A stretch of 64,000 bases of DNA from Cladobotryum mycophilum. Its lineage: Eukaryota; Ascomycota; Sordariomycetes; Hypocreales; Hypocreaceae. The notes under the pieces were generated by a model. The model had not been told where the DNA came from and ran no database searches. It saw nothing but the letters and a program-made list of their open reading frames with translations. Where the stretch lies: the NCBI GenBank assembly GCA_036429605.1, contig JAVFKD010000016.1, positions 1,488,001 through 1,552,000 on the forward strand, given 5' to 3'. Both the position numbers and the translations under genes were made by a program. Positions 10,355 to 23,100 of this stretch are shown here, piece after piece; the first letter of the stretch is position 1, and the number at the start of each line of letters is the position of its first letter.

Positions 10355-11534
10355 CCTCCCCCCCTGCCCTGTCCTGCATCCGTTGTTTCTTGTTTGACTT
10401 GGCTGGCATTCACATGCGTGTCTCCCCCAGGTTTTACTTGTAGGTGCTGCTTGCATGCATGGATGCAGGCATGGATGCATGTATGCTTAAGGCGCATCAA
10501 AATTCCAAGGGCTTGAGAGCTGCAGATGCTAATGCAAATAATGAACAAACGATTTGCCATTAGTCCCGGCACACGAATTTAAACAAACTTTTCGCCCCCT
10601 TTTTTGTTTTGTTTTATTTTCCTTACCAAACCAAAAATGTATGTATTTGCACTAAAATGTTTGCAACGTCTTTTGTTTGCCAAGGCAAACCATAATTGAT
10701 GGAAACTGAAAGAAGAAGATGATGGTGCCATGAAAATTTTCAAAGAAAACTGGTTCGTTCGAGAACAGCCCCTACAAGGCTAAAGGACCCAGGGGAGAGA
10801 GTGAGAGAGAGCCCTAGTAGAGAGATGATGAATGAGTAAACAGTACAAGCTCCTACCCGGAATTCCGGTCAATTGGGAATTTTCGGGGTAGTGTGTGGAG
10901 TACATGAGACAAGGTACCAGGTAGGAGTTTGAACCCTTGCAGGGGGGATCAGAGACATGGTATAGTTAGTTGGGACAGTTGTCTTTCCCCGGTATTGGCG
11001 ACTGGACGGATACCGGGAAAAACAAGCAAAAAAGAAGGGATAATGAGGTATTAGTCCATGCCTGTTGGATGACTTTGCCTCTTCTTGACTCACGCGAGCA
11101 TCTTGTTAGACTTGCAAAAACAAGAGTCAAATAAGACGGTACGAGCAGAGTACGTGCATGGTTGACTGGGATACCTGCCTGTAAGTGCCCAGTGGGAGGA
11201 GGTAAGAATACAGAGTACAAACATGCAAGTCTCCAATACTTTTGGTCCTCATTCAACGTGCAAGTAATCAGGCAAGAAATCTATTCCGAGCAATAGCAAG
11301 TTTCTACAGTTCTACAGTAATAACTACACTGACCTTGTGCAATGGGCCGCTGATCCCCCAAAAGGTCTGTGTGCACCAGTTTTTTTTTTTGCTTCAGCAA
11401 GCCGTCCGCCCCCCAGCTCTTCTCCAATCCCCTCCCCCAAATTCTTGTGTGATTCCTCTAACCGCCCCAACAAGCCTACACCCAGACAAGACAGGCAGGC
11501 GGGCGGACAGGCGGACCAGACCGGACTCCAGAAT

Positions 11535-11568
11535 GAAATAAAAATAAAAATAAAAATAAAAATAAAAC
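11535..11568. repeat. AAAAAT hexamer microsatellite
   Basis: About five tandem AAAAAT-type units. The same hexamer in the opposite orientation forms the repeat near position 441-479. Confidence 0.8.
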
Positions 11569-14500
11569 AAAAACGCCACTGGCAAACGTGTTCAAACAGT
11601 ATCCAAACAAAGCCCAAGGGATCAAGGGATGCAGAGTACGGCTGTGTGCTTTGTCCCACAGTGATTGAATGAGACTAACACAACACTCACTCTCACACTT
11701 ATTACTTCTCTCTGTGCCCTGGACCATTCCCACTCACACCCCTCGGCAGGCCGCCCAGCCAGCAACCTTGACGTGGCAAACCTGAAAGTTTTGGGGTATC
11801 ACAATCACAAAAAGCACTTTGCGAGCTTGCGAATAAGAATTCAAGGTAGGGAACTTTTTGTTTTCATCATCTCACCGCTGGGTAATGGCGGTAAAGGTGA
11901 AAATTAAAAATAATAATAAAATACGGGTGGTTCTTCCATCCTCTTCTCTGCTACTATCCGTTGCATATCAAACATCCTCTCTCCCACTCCCCCCCCGGGC
12001 CTCGTCCTCGTCCTCCAAGGACTTTTTTCTTTTATTACGTGGGACGGGAACGATAGGCAACTACTTCTTTTTGGGGGGATGCTTGTTTGTACCCGGGCAT
12101 CATGACTGGAACCCCCCTGGACGAAAATACTAATCTACACGGAGAATATTGAGTGTGATTTTTCCCAACGGCAATCCCGATTCCACGCCCCCCTTCCATC
12201 TTCTTAATCTCATGGAAGCTCCATAGAAGCTCCTACGGAATATTGCGGATTTTCAAGCTTTGTTAGGGTAAGTGTGATATGATGCACAATCGCCCTCGAC
12301 GTCGACATTGATGATGACCTTGATGGCTGCTTTAAAAACCTATTCCTTTTGGCTTCCGCTCAGTGACCAGAAAAATCAGAAATTGCCCGGTATCCAAGTT
12401 ATTTTTGGTTTAAATATAAAATCTCGGTGAGGAGCTTATATTATATAACCCCGTCCACGACGGTGAACGAGATGAATTGATTGTTCATTCTCTATCTAGT
12501 ATAGCTAGTGCTCAACTGCACGCCAGGCGTCGAGGGCGATTGTGGATCACACCCTTCATCCATGGGTATTTTTTGATGAAAAAAGTTTGATAAGAGTGCA
12601 AACAAGTAAGCAAGCAGGCAAGCACACAAACGTGCTCAAGGAGCTATCAGAATCGGAGGTGTGCTTTGACGCTCGCCGGGCTGAGCCTCGGTACGCTGGA
12701 GCTCTAAGCTACTCCGCGACTCCGTATTTGTCTCGGTATCACGCTCTTTGGAGCTTGTCCGCCGAGGTTACTTGCAAGTATTAGTAAAAATAAAATAAAA
12801 ACCATGATTGCTAGGTCAAACAAGAAAGAAGAAGAAAAGAGGATTCTTATCTTTGGGATGACAGGATGGCAGAAGTACTTTTGTCGATGACCTTGTGTGC
12901 TTGTGTAGCAATGACTACAGTGTGATAGCCATGGATACTAGCTAGGAGGAGAAAGCTATGATACGTACCTGAGCACCCCGGGAGAGAAAAAACACCACCT
13001 ACCTAGTACCTATGGTAAGGAGGAAGGCAGGTAGATAATTAATAACCACCCGAGAAATAGACAAAACCAGAGGGGAAGAAGTAGATAGATACAAGAGGAA
13101 CAGGCAGATACAAGGGAAACATGTAGAAATAATAGAAAAGATAGAAACGTCAGAAACCAAGAGACATGATAGCTACAAATCGGTCTACCATGTTCAGTGT
13201 TCCAGTGTTTATTTTCCACCCCTTGCTTGTGTACCAGTGACTGCGGTGGTATTATGGATGCCAAGGGGGGGCTACAGTACGTCGTCTAGGTACCTACCTA
13301 AGCTGCATCATCATGCCAGGACTGACTTGCTCTCTATGGCGTGTGCATTGATGACATGGGTAATCACTCATTTCAAGCATTCAAATCCCATATGAGCGAG
13401 TTGAAGGATAACCAAAAAAAAAGTTTGCACATGGTGAAATTACAGGGTCTGACCATGATGAGATGAAGCAATCGTCAGTAACCTCGGTGGACTTGCCGTA
13501 TCGGGAAATTGTTTAGACAAGACAGAGAGATCCATAGATACTAAGGCAGCTCCTAGGCCAGGACAGCTACCTATTATCTACCGGATTTGCTGATACTGTT
13601 GCTGATGCTGATGCCGTGAGTAACTTTGGCCGAAATGAGTTTTGACAGACAGCAGTACTCGACGATTTTGGTGAGACTTTACCGTTCATATTATGTTTTA
13701 TAACATACACGTTTGAGATTTTATTCGAATACTATTTTTCTTTTCTTTCTCTTTCTGAATCCGGATCCTCTACTTAGTAAGAGGCACTTGATTGAGTTTC
13801 CACAGCGGCACCATCCATTCCTCAGCTCCCATTACCGTCAGCCACCTCGCACTGGTTGCGAAGCTACACAACTTATAGCTGCGTATTCTAAAGCTTACCC
13901 GAGAAAGAACAGTGAACTGTGAAATCGAACCTGTGTCCCCCCCCCCACCCCCTTCTTCCCATATCAAACGCCTATGACGAAATAGAGTACATAATTACCC
14001 CAACAATTGAAACCTCCGATCTGGTTAAGCCCATTTTTGGAGAGAGCTCTGGTAAGGCTACTAAATGGCTCTGCTGCAGCTTAATAGGAGCGCATCGTGG
14101 TTAACGCTTTTTTCGGTCCGATCTTGGCAGCCATCTCATCTGGCATGCAAACGGCTGGAAGAGGTTGAAAGGAGGCGTTGAAAGAATGTTTGCATCTCTG
14201 AGATGATTCTGCAAGTTTGAGTCATCCTGGCACTTTTTCTTTCTTTTCTTATTGATGATGCTGGGTATAGGGTAGCATGGCTCTCGTTTGACCACTCGGC
14301 TCCAACCACAGGTTTGTAGACATGCGTTGATATATGCAAGGGAATAACTACCATGATGTAATAGGTTTTGAAGATACACGATGATTAAAGGAAGCCATTG
14401 AAATAGTAATGGAATCTGAGACATGCAGAAGAATCATGGCTAGTAGGTGCCGCTTCTATCCGATGGCTGCTTCTGTCATCCCATCACCATTATGTAGGCA

Positions 14501-15600
14501 TATGCCCACCATTCACAGAAACGATGTTGCTATTTGTCCATTGTTCTGAGTTGCCGAGTAGGGTCATAGATAACTCCAAACTCAAATCACCAAAAATGCT
14601 GTGATTTGCCCAACTCTCACTACAGGAAGGGGCTAGAAGGCACACTCTTATCATGGCCATTAAGACATCAGCTTCCCGGTGCTTTGGATACCAAACCCCA
14701 AATTTAACCTTTTCCCATCTATGAGGCAAGGTTTTTTTCTTTCCCTCCCCAATAGATACCATGACGATGATGGCTATGACGATGGTAGTTCAAGTTGTCT
14801 TGCATGTTCACGCTATAATCTCAATTCCCCGCACTTCCACCATGTTGATGTTGGCTACAATAAAAATGCAGCCATCCCGAACGACCCGGAGCGGCGTGTG
14901 GCGTTTGCGAATCACTCCCATATTGACGCAAGGATTGATGAGACTTGTCACAGTCGGATCATCGGAAGGGAAGGAGGAACAATGCTTGCACTGATTCGAA
15001 TGAGGAGTGTGTTTTTGTTAATCGAGGCAATGGGTCTTGGAGATCCTGCTTACACAAGAACTTCAAAGACCAAGCCTTTGGAAACCCATCACCGTATCTA
15101 CCTATTCCTTGCCAAGTTCAACAATGAGCAAACACTGACGATGGTAATCTCTGCTAAGCAGTATTCTCACACATATGTAAACCAAGTAGATGTGAAAGCT
15201 GAAGTGTGGCTGACGGGCTAATGGTAACCTTGTTGGAGAGCTAGGGATGATTGATCACTTTGACATTGTGCATCATACAACATTCACCCGTTGTCAAAGT
15301 TCCCTCCATCCTCCAAGGTATCCAGACTTATAAGCGAGGAAATGGATGGTGAAGTGAAAGTCTTGGCTTATCTTATTAATGAAACTGTTGGAAACTATTG
15401 GGCTCATATAAGTACTGTGATTCTTGTTCTCGGGGCCTTGCTCACGTATGTTGATGCTTGTAAATGCAAACTCTTGGGCAAACTGCAAGGAATCCCAAAT
15501 ACCCCAAGAAGCCTAGAGCTCAATTGTATCCCCACGCATTGGTCGTCATCAATGAAGTTTGGCCATTCATATTTACTCGAGCCTTATTAATCATTTCATC

Positions 15601-17665
15601 ATGGAGTCTCACTGCCAAGCTTTCCTCTTCGCCCTTCTCGTATTCTTCATCCCTGGTACGCCATACTCCCTGGAATGAGCAAAACAGATTATGCTAATCT
15701 TCGTACACCAGCAATCGTCTGCCATTCGCTAGATGGACAGGTGCTGTCATCGCTGGAGAAGAGAGCGGTGCCGAATGCCCCGAATGGCTACGCCCCTGCC
15801 AAGGTTAGCTGTCCTGCGGCCCGGCCGACTATCCGGAGGGCGACGGGACTGTCGAGCAATGAAACGGAGTGGCTGCCGCGACGTATCAACAACACCATTC
15901 CGGCCATGAAATCGGTGCTGAGCCGCGTCGATATTGGCCTAGACACTGATTCGTATATAGATGGCATCGTTGGCAGCGGAGGAGATCCACCACGTGTTGC
16001 CATCGCCATTTCTGGCGGTGGTTACCGTGCGCTGATGAACGGTGCCGGTGCCCTCGCCGCGTTTGACGACCGTTCGTCAAACTCGTCGGGCCAGGGCCAG
16101 CTGGGCGGCCTTCTCCAGTCGGCAACCTATCTCGCCGGTCTTTCTGGCGGGAGCTGGCTCGTTGGAAGTCTTTACGTGCAGAACTTTACCACGGTTGAGT
16201 CCATCATCCTCTCGACCAGTGGCTTCCTCAGCAAGCTCTGGCAGTTTGATGAATCGATTATCGAAGGTTTGGCTTAACCACCCTCCTTTTTTGTTCCTGC
16301 TATTAGTCAACTCACTAAGTAAAATATTTAGGACCAAAGGGTATTGGCTTTGTGAAGTATTACCGTCAGCTGTATGATGATGTCAATGGCAAAGTTGATG
16401 CCGGCTTCAACAAGACAATCACCGATTACTGGGGCAGGGCTTTGTCCTACCAGCTAGTCAATGCCACTGATGGAGGACCCGGTATGATGATTCCGAAAAC
16501 CCCCCAAAATAATTGAGAGAAAAAAGAAAACTGGCTGATTATAGGAGCAGCATACACCTTCTCGTCCATTGCAAATGACACGGAATTCTCGCAGGCACAG
16601 GCGCCGATGCCCCTTATCGTGGCCATAGAGCGAGCACCCGGAGAGCTCCTGATACCGTCAAACTCGACCATTTTCGAATTCAACCCGTGGGAAATGGGAT
16701 CCTACGACCCGGGGCTTGGAGCTTTTGCGCCGTTGAAATACGTGGGCTCCAACTTTTCCGATGGCAGCATCCCCCGTCAGGGTAGTTGCATCGCTGGGGT
16801 TGATAATGCCGGCTTCGTCATGGGGACGTCCTCGTCGCTGTTCAACCAGGCGTTCTTGCAGATTGGAAATGCGCAGAATATACCGAGCTTCCTTTCAAAT
16901 GTCTTGAATGAGACATTGGCAGATGTTGGCGATGCAAACAAGGACATTGCCAACTGGCCGAACCCATTCTACCGGTTTAACGCCGCTACAAACGAAAACG
17001 CAAACACCACTGTTCTCACTCTTGTTGATGGCGGAGAGGACCTGCAAAATATCCCCTTGCATCCGCTTCTCCAACCTGATAGAAAAGTCGACGTCATATT
17101 CGCCGTGGATGGCTCCGCCGATACGGCAACGTATTGGCCCAACGGCACGGCCATGGTAGCGACGTACCAGAGATCCCAGGCCAGCATCTCGTCTAACGAC
17201 AGCGACTTCCCAGCGGTCCCCGACCAAAACACCTTTGTCAACCTGGGCCTGAACCAGCGGCCGACCTTTTTCGGCTGCGAGAACGGCACCAACACGCCCT
17301 CGGGCCCGCTCATCGTCTACATACCAAACTCCCCCTACTCGTTCCACTCCAACGTCTCGACCTTTGACCTGGAGTACAGCGACTCGGACCGCAACAACAT
17401 CATCCGCAACGGGTACAACGTCGCGACCATGGGCAACGGGACGGTGGACTCGAACTGGCAGGCGTGCGTGGCCTGCGCGATTGTGGCGCGCAGCCTGGTC
17501 CGCACGAACACGACGGTCCCCCAAAAGTGCGCGGATTGCTTCAAGACCTATTGCTGGAACGGAACGACCAACTCGACGCTGCCGGTTACGTATGAGCCTA
17601 AACAGATCATAACGGAAAGCGGAGCGGAGCGGTTGGCGGCTTGGACGGGGGAGTGGTGTTTGTAG
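15601..17665 (+). CDS. Secreted lysophospholipase / phospholipase B, 4 exons
   Basis: Hydrolyses acyl chains of phospholipids and lysophospholipids outside the cell or at the wall; PLA2_B (cytosolic PLA2-like) family. Proposed join 15601..15655, 15712..16266, 16332..16481, 16545..17665, 626 residues. Introns are 56, 65 and 63 bases, end in CAG or TAG, and keep frame. The first intron splits the signal peptide, whose hydrophobic core FLFALLVFFIP is in exon 1. The oxyanion and Arg motif is ISGGGYRALMNGAGA. The nucleophile motif is GLSGGSW (Ser). The catalytic Asp lies in LVDGGEDLQNIPLHPLL. Many N-x-S/T sequons and Cys residues fit secretion. It ends at GEWCL without an obvious GPI signal, unlike some family members. 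It converges with the MoeA-like gene. Confidence 0.9.
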
Positions 17666-18651
17666 TTTGCATCTCGTTGTTGCTGATGATGTAACTCGGC
17701 TTGTTGACAGGTGCGTACTTTCAGAGGTCACAGTTTGGTATGTAAATCTGATATATATATGAGTAAACTTTAATGTGTACTAACATGACAGTCTTCTCTG
17801 TTAGGAACATGTAGTAAAGTGGGTTTGCAGTCAATTTTGAGGTGTCGCTGTGACTTGTAAAGTTCAAATTTCATCATGACCAAGTCTCTGATATCCCCTA
17901 AAAACCCAAAATAACATTAAATATTCATTGAAATGTATCCAACATTGACTGCTCGAATTCAGAACCTGCCCCTGATAGACAAATGGCCAACTAGAATACC
18001 CCCTTCCCCCCATATTCCCTAGCAATGCTGGATATGAGAATCCTGTATCAGCACCAGACTGCTCCTACAAGCGGTTTTCCCAGAGCATTAAAAATGTTTA
18101 CATGTCCATGGCGAATGATTATCCCACAAATTCTGTGCTGTATATTGTAGCCAGTCACAGTACAATAGCACAGGAACTTGGTGCTCGCCCTGACAGTCAT
18201 GTCATTTCATTGCTCACATTCAACATCATATCAATGACTGGAAAAAGAGTTAGTAGAGCTGACCGTAGAGGCTCCCTTGCTCCCTACCATACAGAAAGTT
18301 GGTCCTTGTCTGGGGCTACTAAATCATCATTCCAGAAATGTTGCGAGATTCAGTGTTCAGTTGTGCTCCCATATGCAACTCTGAATGCTGTCGTGAGTCA
18401 CTGGTGAGACGATGCCTATAAGTATGTTGAAAGACCACTACAAAAGAAAACGCTGAGGATGGGATTAGGAGCCCCAGCCGTGTTGTCCGCGATATTAGTG
18501 GGTTCATGCTCTCTTCATCGATGTCCCCGAAGCTCACACTACACAATGTAAATAAAAACCACGGGAACGAGAAAATTACGGCGAAGGAGCTCAGCGATGG
18601 CGCCGCTCAGTTGAACAATGAATACACCAAGAGTGCGACCCGGCGCCTACT
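17666..18651. other. Convergent intergenic region
   Basis: Lies between two genes that point toward each other, so it should hold two 3' ends. I see no gene in it, only short frames without features. Confidence 0.6.
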
Positions 18652-19938
18652 TCAACCACCTTTGTCATGCAACGGAAAGCATTCCATATCATCTCCCTTG
18701 ACATGGCGTTGCTGTCTCTTGAACCGCATCCAGCAGTTCGCGTGAAGGAACGGCGACAGATGAGTCGATCCTCTGTGCTTTTCTACTTCCTTCACGAAAC
18801 TCTTCCCATCAGCCGTCCTTTGTACAATACCAAGCCGAAAGCGCTCCTGGTCTTGCGCCGGGTGGACGAAATAGTTTGGACAGTCGAGTCTGGCATACAC
18901 GGGGCATTCGGGCTCCTGGCCGAGCAGATAACGCAGGTACGGCACTACCAAGAGCCTGAAGCATGCTGCAGCAGCTCCAGGGCTTCCAGGGAGGCCGAAA
19001 AAGGCGATTTCCCCACAGCTCGAGGGTAGTAGGGCGAAAAGGATGGGGTGCCCTGGACGCATGGCGATTCCGTGAAACATGATTTGAGCGCCTGTCATGC
19101 ATAGAGCTTTGGGTACAAAGTCGAATTTTCCTGCAGAAACCCCTCCGGTTGTGATTAATACATCGGGGGTTTGTGACTCTTTTGTCAGCATGGAAAATGC
19201 ATGCGCCATCGACTCGACATTATCCCCCAAGACTCCCAGGAAAGTCGCCGTTGCCCCGGCTTCACGACTGCACGTGGTAAGGAACAGGCCATTGACGTCC
19301 CGAGCGTGATAATTGTTTTCGCTCAACAGTTCGGCGCCGGTGGACCAGATGGCGATGCGAGGCCTCCTGACAACTCGTATGCCTTGTATGCCCACCGAGG
19401 CGAGCGGCAGCAGATGAGAAGAGGACACTACGTGCCCTGCCTTTAACAATAGCTCCCCCACTCGTATATCTTCACCGGCAAATCGGCGGTTTGCATTGCT
19501 CGGAACGGACTTGGTGATGGCAATCCAGTAGTACCCGTCCGGCCCCTTGGCTTTGGCAACGTCCTCGAATTTCACACAGGCATCTAGAAGCTGATGGCCA
19601 TAGGGCTCGGGAAATCGTGCGCCGGCCATGATTTCTATGCATATTTCTTCTCCATTGTGCACGTTGGCTAGATCTGGGTCATACACCTTGAAGAAGACGG
19701 GCGATCTGGGGGAGGCCCAGCGGGTGGATTCTGAGTGAATTGCGTATCCATCGGTGGCAGATGTGTCGAATTCTGGAGTCGACCTGGGGCTTAGGCAATC
19801 GCATGCAGCAACATGACCAACTGCCTGGTCCAGCGTAACCAATTCTTCCCGTGCAGGCTCGATGGAGGAGCGGCTGGCCTGCACATGATGAGCTGCCGAC
19901 CCCAGCATTGCGAGGGCTGATTCATAACTGGTAGCCAT
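18652..19938 (-). CDS. Stand-alone MoeA-like protein (molybdopterin molybdotransferase fold)
   Basis: 428 residues, single exon. MoeA and the gephyrin E domain insert molybdate into adenylylated molybdopterin. In order it has the N-terminal TSATDGYA (family SxMDGYA), a GEDIRVGELLLKAG region typical of domain 1, STGAEL opening the MogA-like domain, TTGGVSAGKFDFV (family TGGVSxGxxD), then RPGHP (family PGKP) and GLPGSPGAA (family LPGNPxSA), and a C-terminal beta domain. Several active-site positions differ: Met to Thr in the first motif, Lys to His in PGKP, and Asn to Ser in LPGNP. Fungal cofactor synthesis normally uses a MogA-MoeA fusion, so this is probably a paralogue with a changed job. 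It ends 1.9 kb before the NRPS stop on the same strand. The fold call is secure; the function is not. Confidence 0.85.
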   Translation of the reverse strand: MATSYESALAMLGSAAHHVQASRSSIEPAREELVTLDQAVGHVAACDCLSPRSTPEFDTSATDGYAIHSESTRWASPRSPVFFKVYDPDLANVHNGEEICIEIMAGARFPEPYGHQLLDACVKFEDVAKAKGPDGYYWIAITKSVPSNANRRFAGEDIRVGELLLKAGHVVSSSHLLPLASVGIQGIRVVRRPRIAIWSTGAELLSENNYHARDVNGLFLTTCSREAGATATFLGVLGDNVESMAHAFSMLTKESQTPDVLITTGGVSAGKFDFVPKALCMTGAQIMFHGIAMRPGHPILFALLPSSCGEIAFFGLPGSPGAAAACFRLLVVPYLRYLLGQEPECPVYARLDCPNYFVHPAQDQERFRLGIVQRTADGKSFVKEVEKHRGSTHLSPFLHANCWMRFKRQQRHVKGDDMECFPLHDKGG

Positions 19939-21880
19939 TTCAGATCTCAGGCCATGAGTCTGAACTCGATCTTTAGCAAATAAAGGTCCAGCCAGCTTGC
20001 TTGGGGGTGGCTAAGGTGATGGATAGCAAAGGGTGGCCATAGCCAGGGGTATTCATAGAGCGTTTGCATCCAGGAATTGAATGGTTGCCATCTCAAATGC
20101 ACAATTGCAATTTATTTACGTCAATAAAGATTTCTTCAACGGCCATCTGATAATGATGGTTCCAGATTTCTCTTGGTGACATCACTCGCCCATCATCCCG
20201 CCTCGTCTCTGTCTTTGTTGCCTTCAACCACCAGCATGTCATTTCCTAGCGGGAATCAAACAAAGCTTGCAGACTACTTGACATTATTTACTTCATAGTC
20301 AACGCTTGCATTCGATAAACGCCGTTCTGCAGCAGACTTTGACGGCCTGCGAAAACTCATCGTCCCATGGTCTCATGGTGCCGCATCAACGCCACCGAAC
20401 CACCCTTTGATATGTGATAAGTAGGTATGCGTGTAAACATTGGATCGTTTGTCAAGAACCTTGTATGGATGTCGGGGCTCACCCTTGTCCGGGGGAGGAG
20501 CTGCTCTGTCTCTTATTAGCCGACTATGAGTATCCAAAGGGCTTGTGCATCTTGAAAGTGGTCTGTTCTAAGCTTCGTTCCCACAGCTCAGCGCCGGAAT
20601 TTCATCACCACTCCATCCCCCCTCGATTCTGGACGCCCAATTCTTGAACTTTTGATTCTAGGCATGCTTTCCGTAAAAGCTATGCGCCTCTTTTTTGGTA
20701 CGCGTGCGAAAAAATGGTGAACCTTGCGACGTGACTTGGCGACGGTGAGAGGGTATTCCTTGTCAGGCTGCTTTTGGGCCCATAACACAGTGACGAGTGT
20801 TCAAAATTGCTATTCCGCCCGCATCGATTGATACGTATTCATCTAGATAAAACGGTGTATGAATGCCTACCTCTGTATAGGCGTTCCAATCCACTGGGAT
20901 GCTGATAATTGCATGGCCAACCGAATGCTTGGAGCTACTGGTGGGTTTGTCATGGGTTGCCACCGTAGCCACAGGGATGGCCTGCAAAGACCTGCCCCTC
21001 AAGCCTTGAATATTCGTCCTCTGGGGGAATTCCATAACATAAGATCATCCTCATCCCTGTCCTCGAACCCCATACGTCGCCTGCAATAAGGAAGCCATCC
21101 GGGTCGCTGCGAGCCGGTGCTAGGGTGAGTATGCGAAGTATTCTTGCACTGTTATCAAATCAGCTTGCAAATATCTTGCCTGCAAAACATTTGCATGCTC
21201 TGCGCCCAGTTCTTGGGTTCCCCATCACAAGCTCAATCAACGCTCGTGGGCCAGTCGTCAATGTATGGTGTCCGCAGGCTCCAGATGTTCTCGATGGAGT
21301 TCTATAACCGACGGGCTGGAGATGTATAATTCTCCATTATCATGTGTTGCGTTATGGAAGGTATATCAATGGCAAGACCTGTAAGTTTTCTTTTACTTTG
21401 TTTTGTTTTGCGGTTAAATGCGCTTCATCTTGCTGTCGTGAGGTTGCTTTCTCGTGCATAGTAAAAGGTCACGATGACGTCTGGTTGTTGTCAGTCATGT
21501 CGTCTCATTAGTTATGCTTTAGCACGATATACTTCAATGAGGTAAACAACTGTTTCTAACATGTTAAAGCCAACGAACATATCAGATCAAGCCTTCATTT
21601 TGTTATAACCCCAAAAAATTCTAGCATTCACCTTTGTTGACTGCACAGATAATCAAGGTAAGCAGAAAAGATGTCACCTTGATACCTGTCATAATGTCCA
21701 TTGATATGAGGGAATGTTCACATAATGCAAGGCTATAGGTGGCTAACAAGAGAAATGACTATTAATTAGCCTCATACTAGATAAGAGCTCAATAACTATA
21801 TACGAAGAAAACAAAGAAAAACCTCCTCAACCATTGACCCATCATGAAATTCTCCCAGCCCGATATCCTCAACTCTAGAT
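19939..21880. other. Intergenic between MoeA-like gene and NRPS
   Basis: About 1.9 kb with no supported gene. It should contain the NRPS 3' end near 21880 and the MoeA-like promoter near 19939. Short frames around 20414-21329 have no family features. Confidence 0.55.
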
Positions 21881-23100
21881 CTATCTACTGGCATTGTACT
21901 CCTCCAAGACATTAACCATTTCCGCGTACATCCTCTCAACCACCTCCAGCTCATAATAAGTCGAGCTTGTCCAAAGCGTGATCTCAGTCTCGGCTCCCTT
22001 TGGCGTCGCCACGACCTTTACATCATCCATATCGATGAGTCGGTTCATTCTCATGTGTCCAATCAACTGACTGCCCTCCCCGATCTGCGCATCGGGCGCC
22101 TCAACGATGTTTTGGTACTGGCTGAAGAACTTAAAGTCCGACGGCACGAGCTCTGTGCTCACTGTCTCATGTGGGAGTGCATCGATGTACTGGTTATGGA
22201 GTAGGTTGATGACATCGTGGATGCTCTGGGCTGACTGAAGCTGAGCACGCACAGGGATGGTGTTCAAGCATGGTCCTACAACTGATTGCAGGCTTCCTGG
22301 AAGACCGGATCGTCCCGAGACTAATCGTCCAAAGAGAACATCATTGCGATTGACGACACGACTCAAGGCCACAGCACAAGCAGCTGTGAAAACGGTCGCT
22401 GGTGTAACGTTTCCGATACCAACAATAGTTGGTACCATTCCATTGATGATGATCTGGTTTGGAGTGTCTGGCGATGAAATCGAGAGTTGCTTGTCCCGAG
22501 GTGGCAGCCTCGTCATTTCTGCACCATGAAGCAATTGTAGCCAGTACGCCTCGGAAGCGTCATTATGATTGAGCACATGCTGTAGGTATCCCGAGAAGCC
22601 AACGTCGCGAACTGGGGTTTCGTTGTTGTATATAGCGCTCAGGGCTTGCGTCAAGATGGACATGCTGATACCGTCATAGAGGGCATGGGAAAGTCGAATG
22701 ATGAGACGGGTGGCACCAGAAGCAGCGCGCAAGATGAGGAAGCGGAGAGTGGATTGCTCCAGTTCCCACTTTGTATCCACATCGCGGTCAATGGCTTGCT
22801 GGAATAAAGATTCCATCTTCATAGAGGGGCGAATGACCACGTCCACATCCGGTTCCAAGGAGTCAAGTAGTACCTGGAATAGGCCGGCCGGGGTCCGAGT
22901 GAAGATTGTGCGAAGAACCTCGAAGTGAGAAACCAGCTTGGAGCAACACTCGACCACGTGTTCGATGTTGCAAGCAACGGGGAGATCAAGGTAATAGTGA
23001 GTCCATGAGGGGTGTACGACTGGGTGTTGCAAATCGAGTTCAATGTACTGTCTTTGGCTCTGTGTGATCGGGTAGACAGACGATACTTTGTCGGCTAGAG
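21881..23100 (-). other. NRPS terminal condensation-type domain (CT)
   Basis: Final ~400 residues. It starts at SSVYPITQSQRQYI and carries the active-site motif SHALYDGIS and a VSGRSG...VVGPCLNTIPVR region. A C domain after the last T domain, with no thioesterase, is the known release arrangement of fungal cyclic peptide synthetases, where it usually closes a ring. It ends NASR-stop. Confidence 0.85.

Larger units (their letters stand above)
9065..15600. other. Long gene-free, microsatellite-rich region
   Basis: About 6.5 kb without a credible gene. Plus-strand purine-rich DNA spans roughly 9380-9660, then switches to pyrimidine-rich DNA at about 10190-10370. Repeats include CAAG units (about 9893-9917), a TTC run (about 10318-10354), AAAAAT hexamers (about 11535-11568) and several TACCTA-type clusters (12990-13310). 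The first part probably holds the promoter and leader of the small minus-strand gene; the last few hundred bases hold the phospholipase promoter. The longest open frames (180 to 250 codons) are low complexity or lack any family feature. Confidence 0.5.

Noticed and set aside
9761..10516. 251-codon plus-strand frame
   Set aside because: Its long Ser/Leu/Pro runs come from the TTC and CT microsatellites.
13840..13950. Possible tRNA (GGTTCGATT-like T loop, minus strand)
   Set aside because: The flanking bases do not pair into a T stem and no anticodon or acceptor stem can be drawn.
14679..15221. 180-codon plus-strand frame
   Set aside because: No recognisable motif, uneven composition, and no promoter-like or splice features; probably chance.
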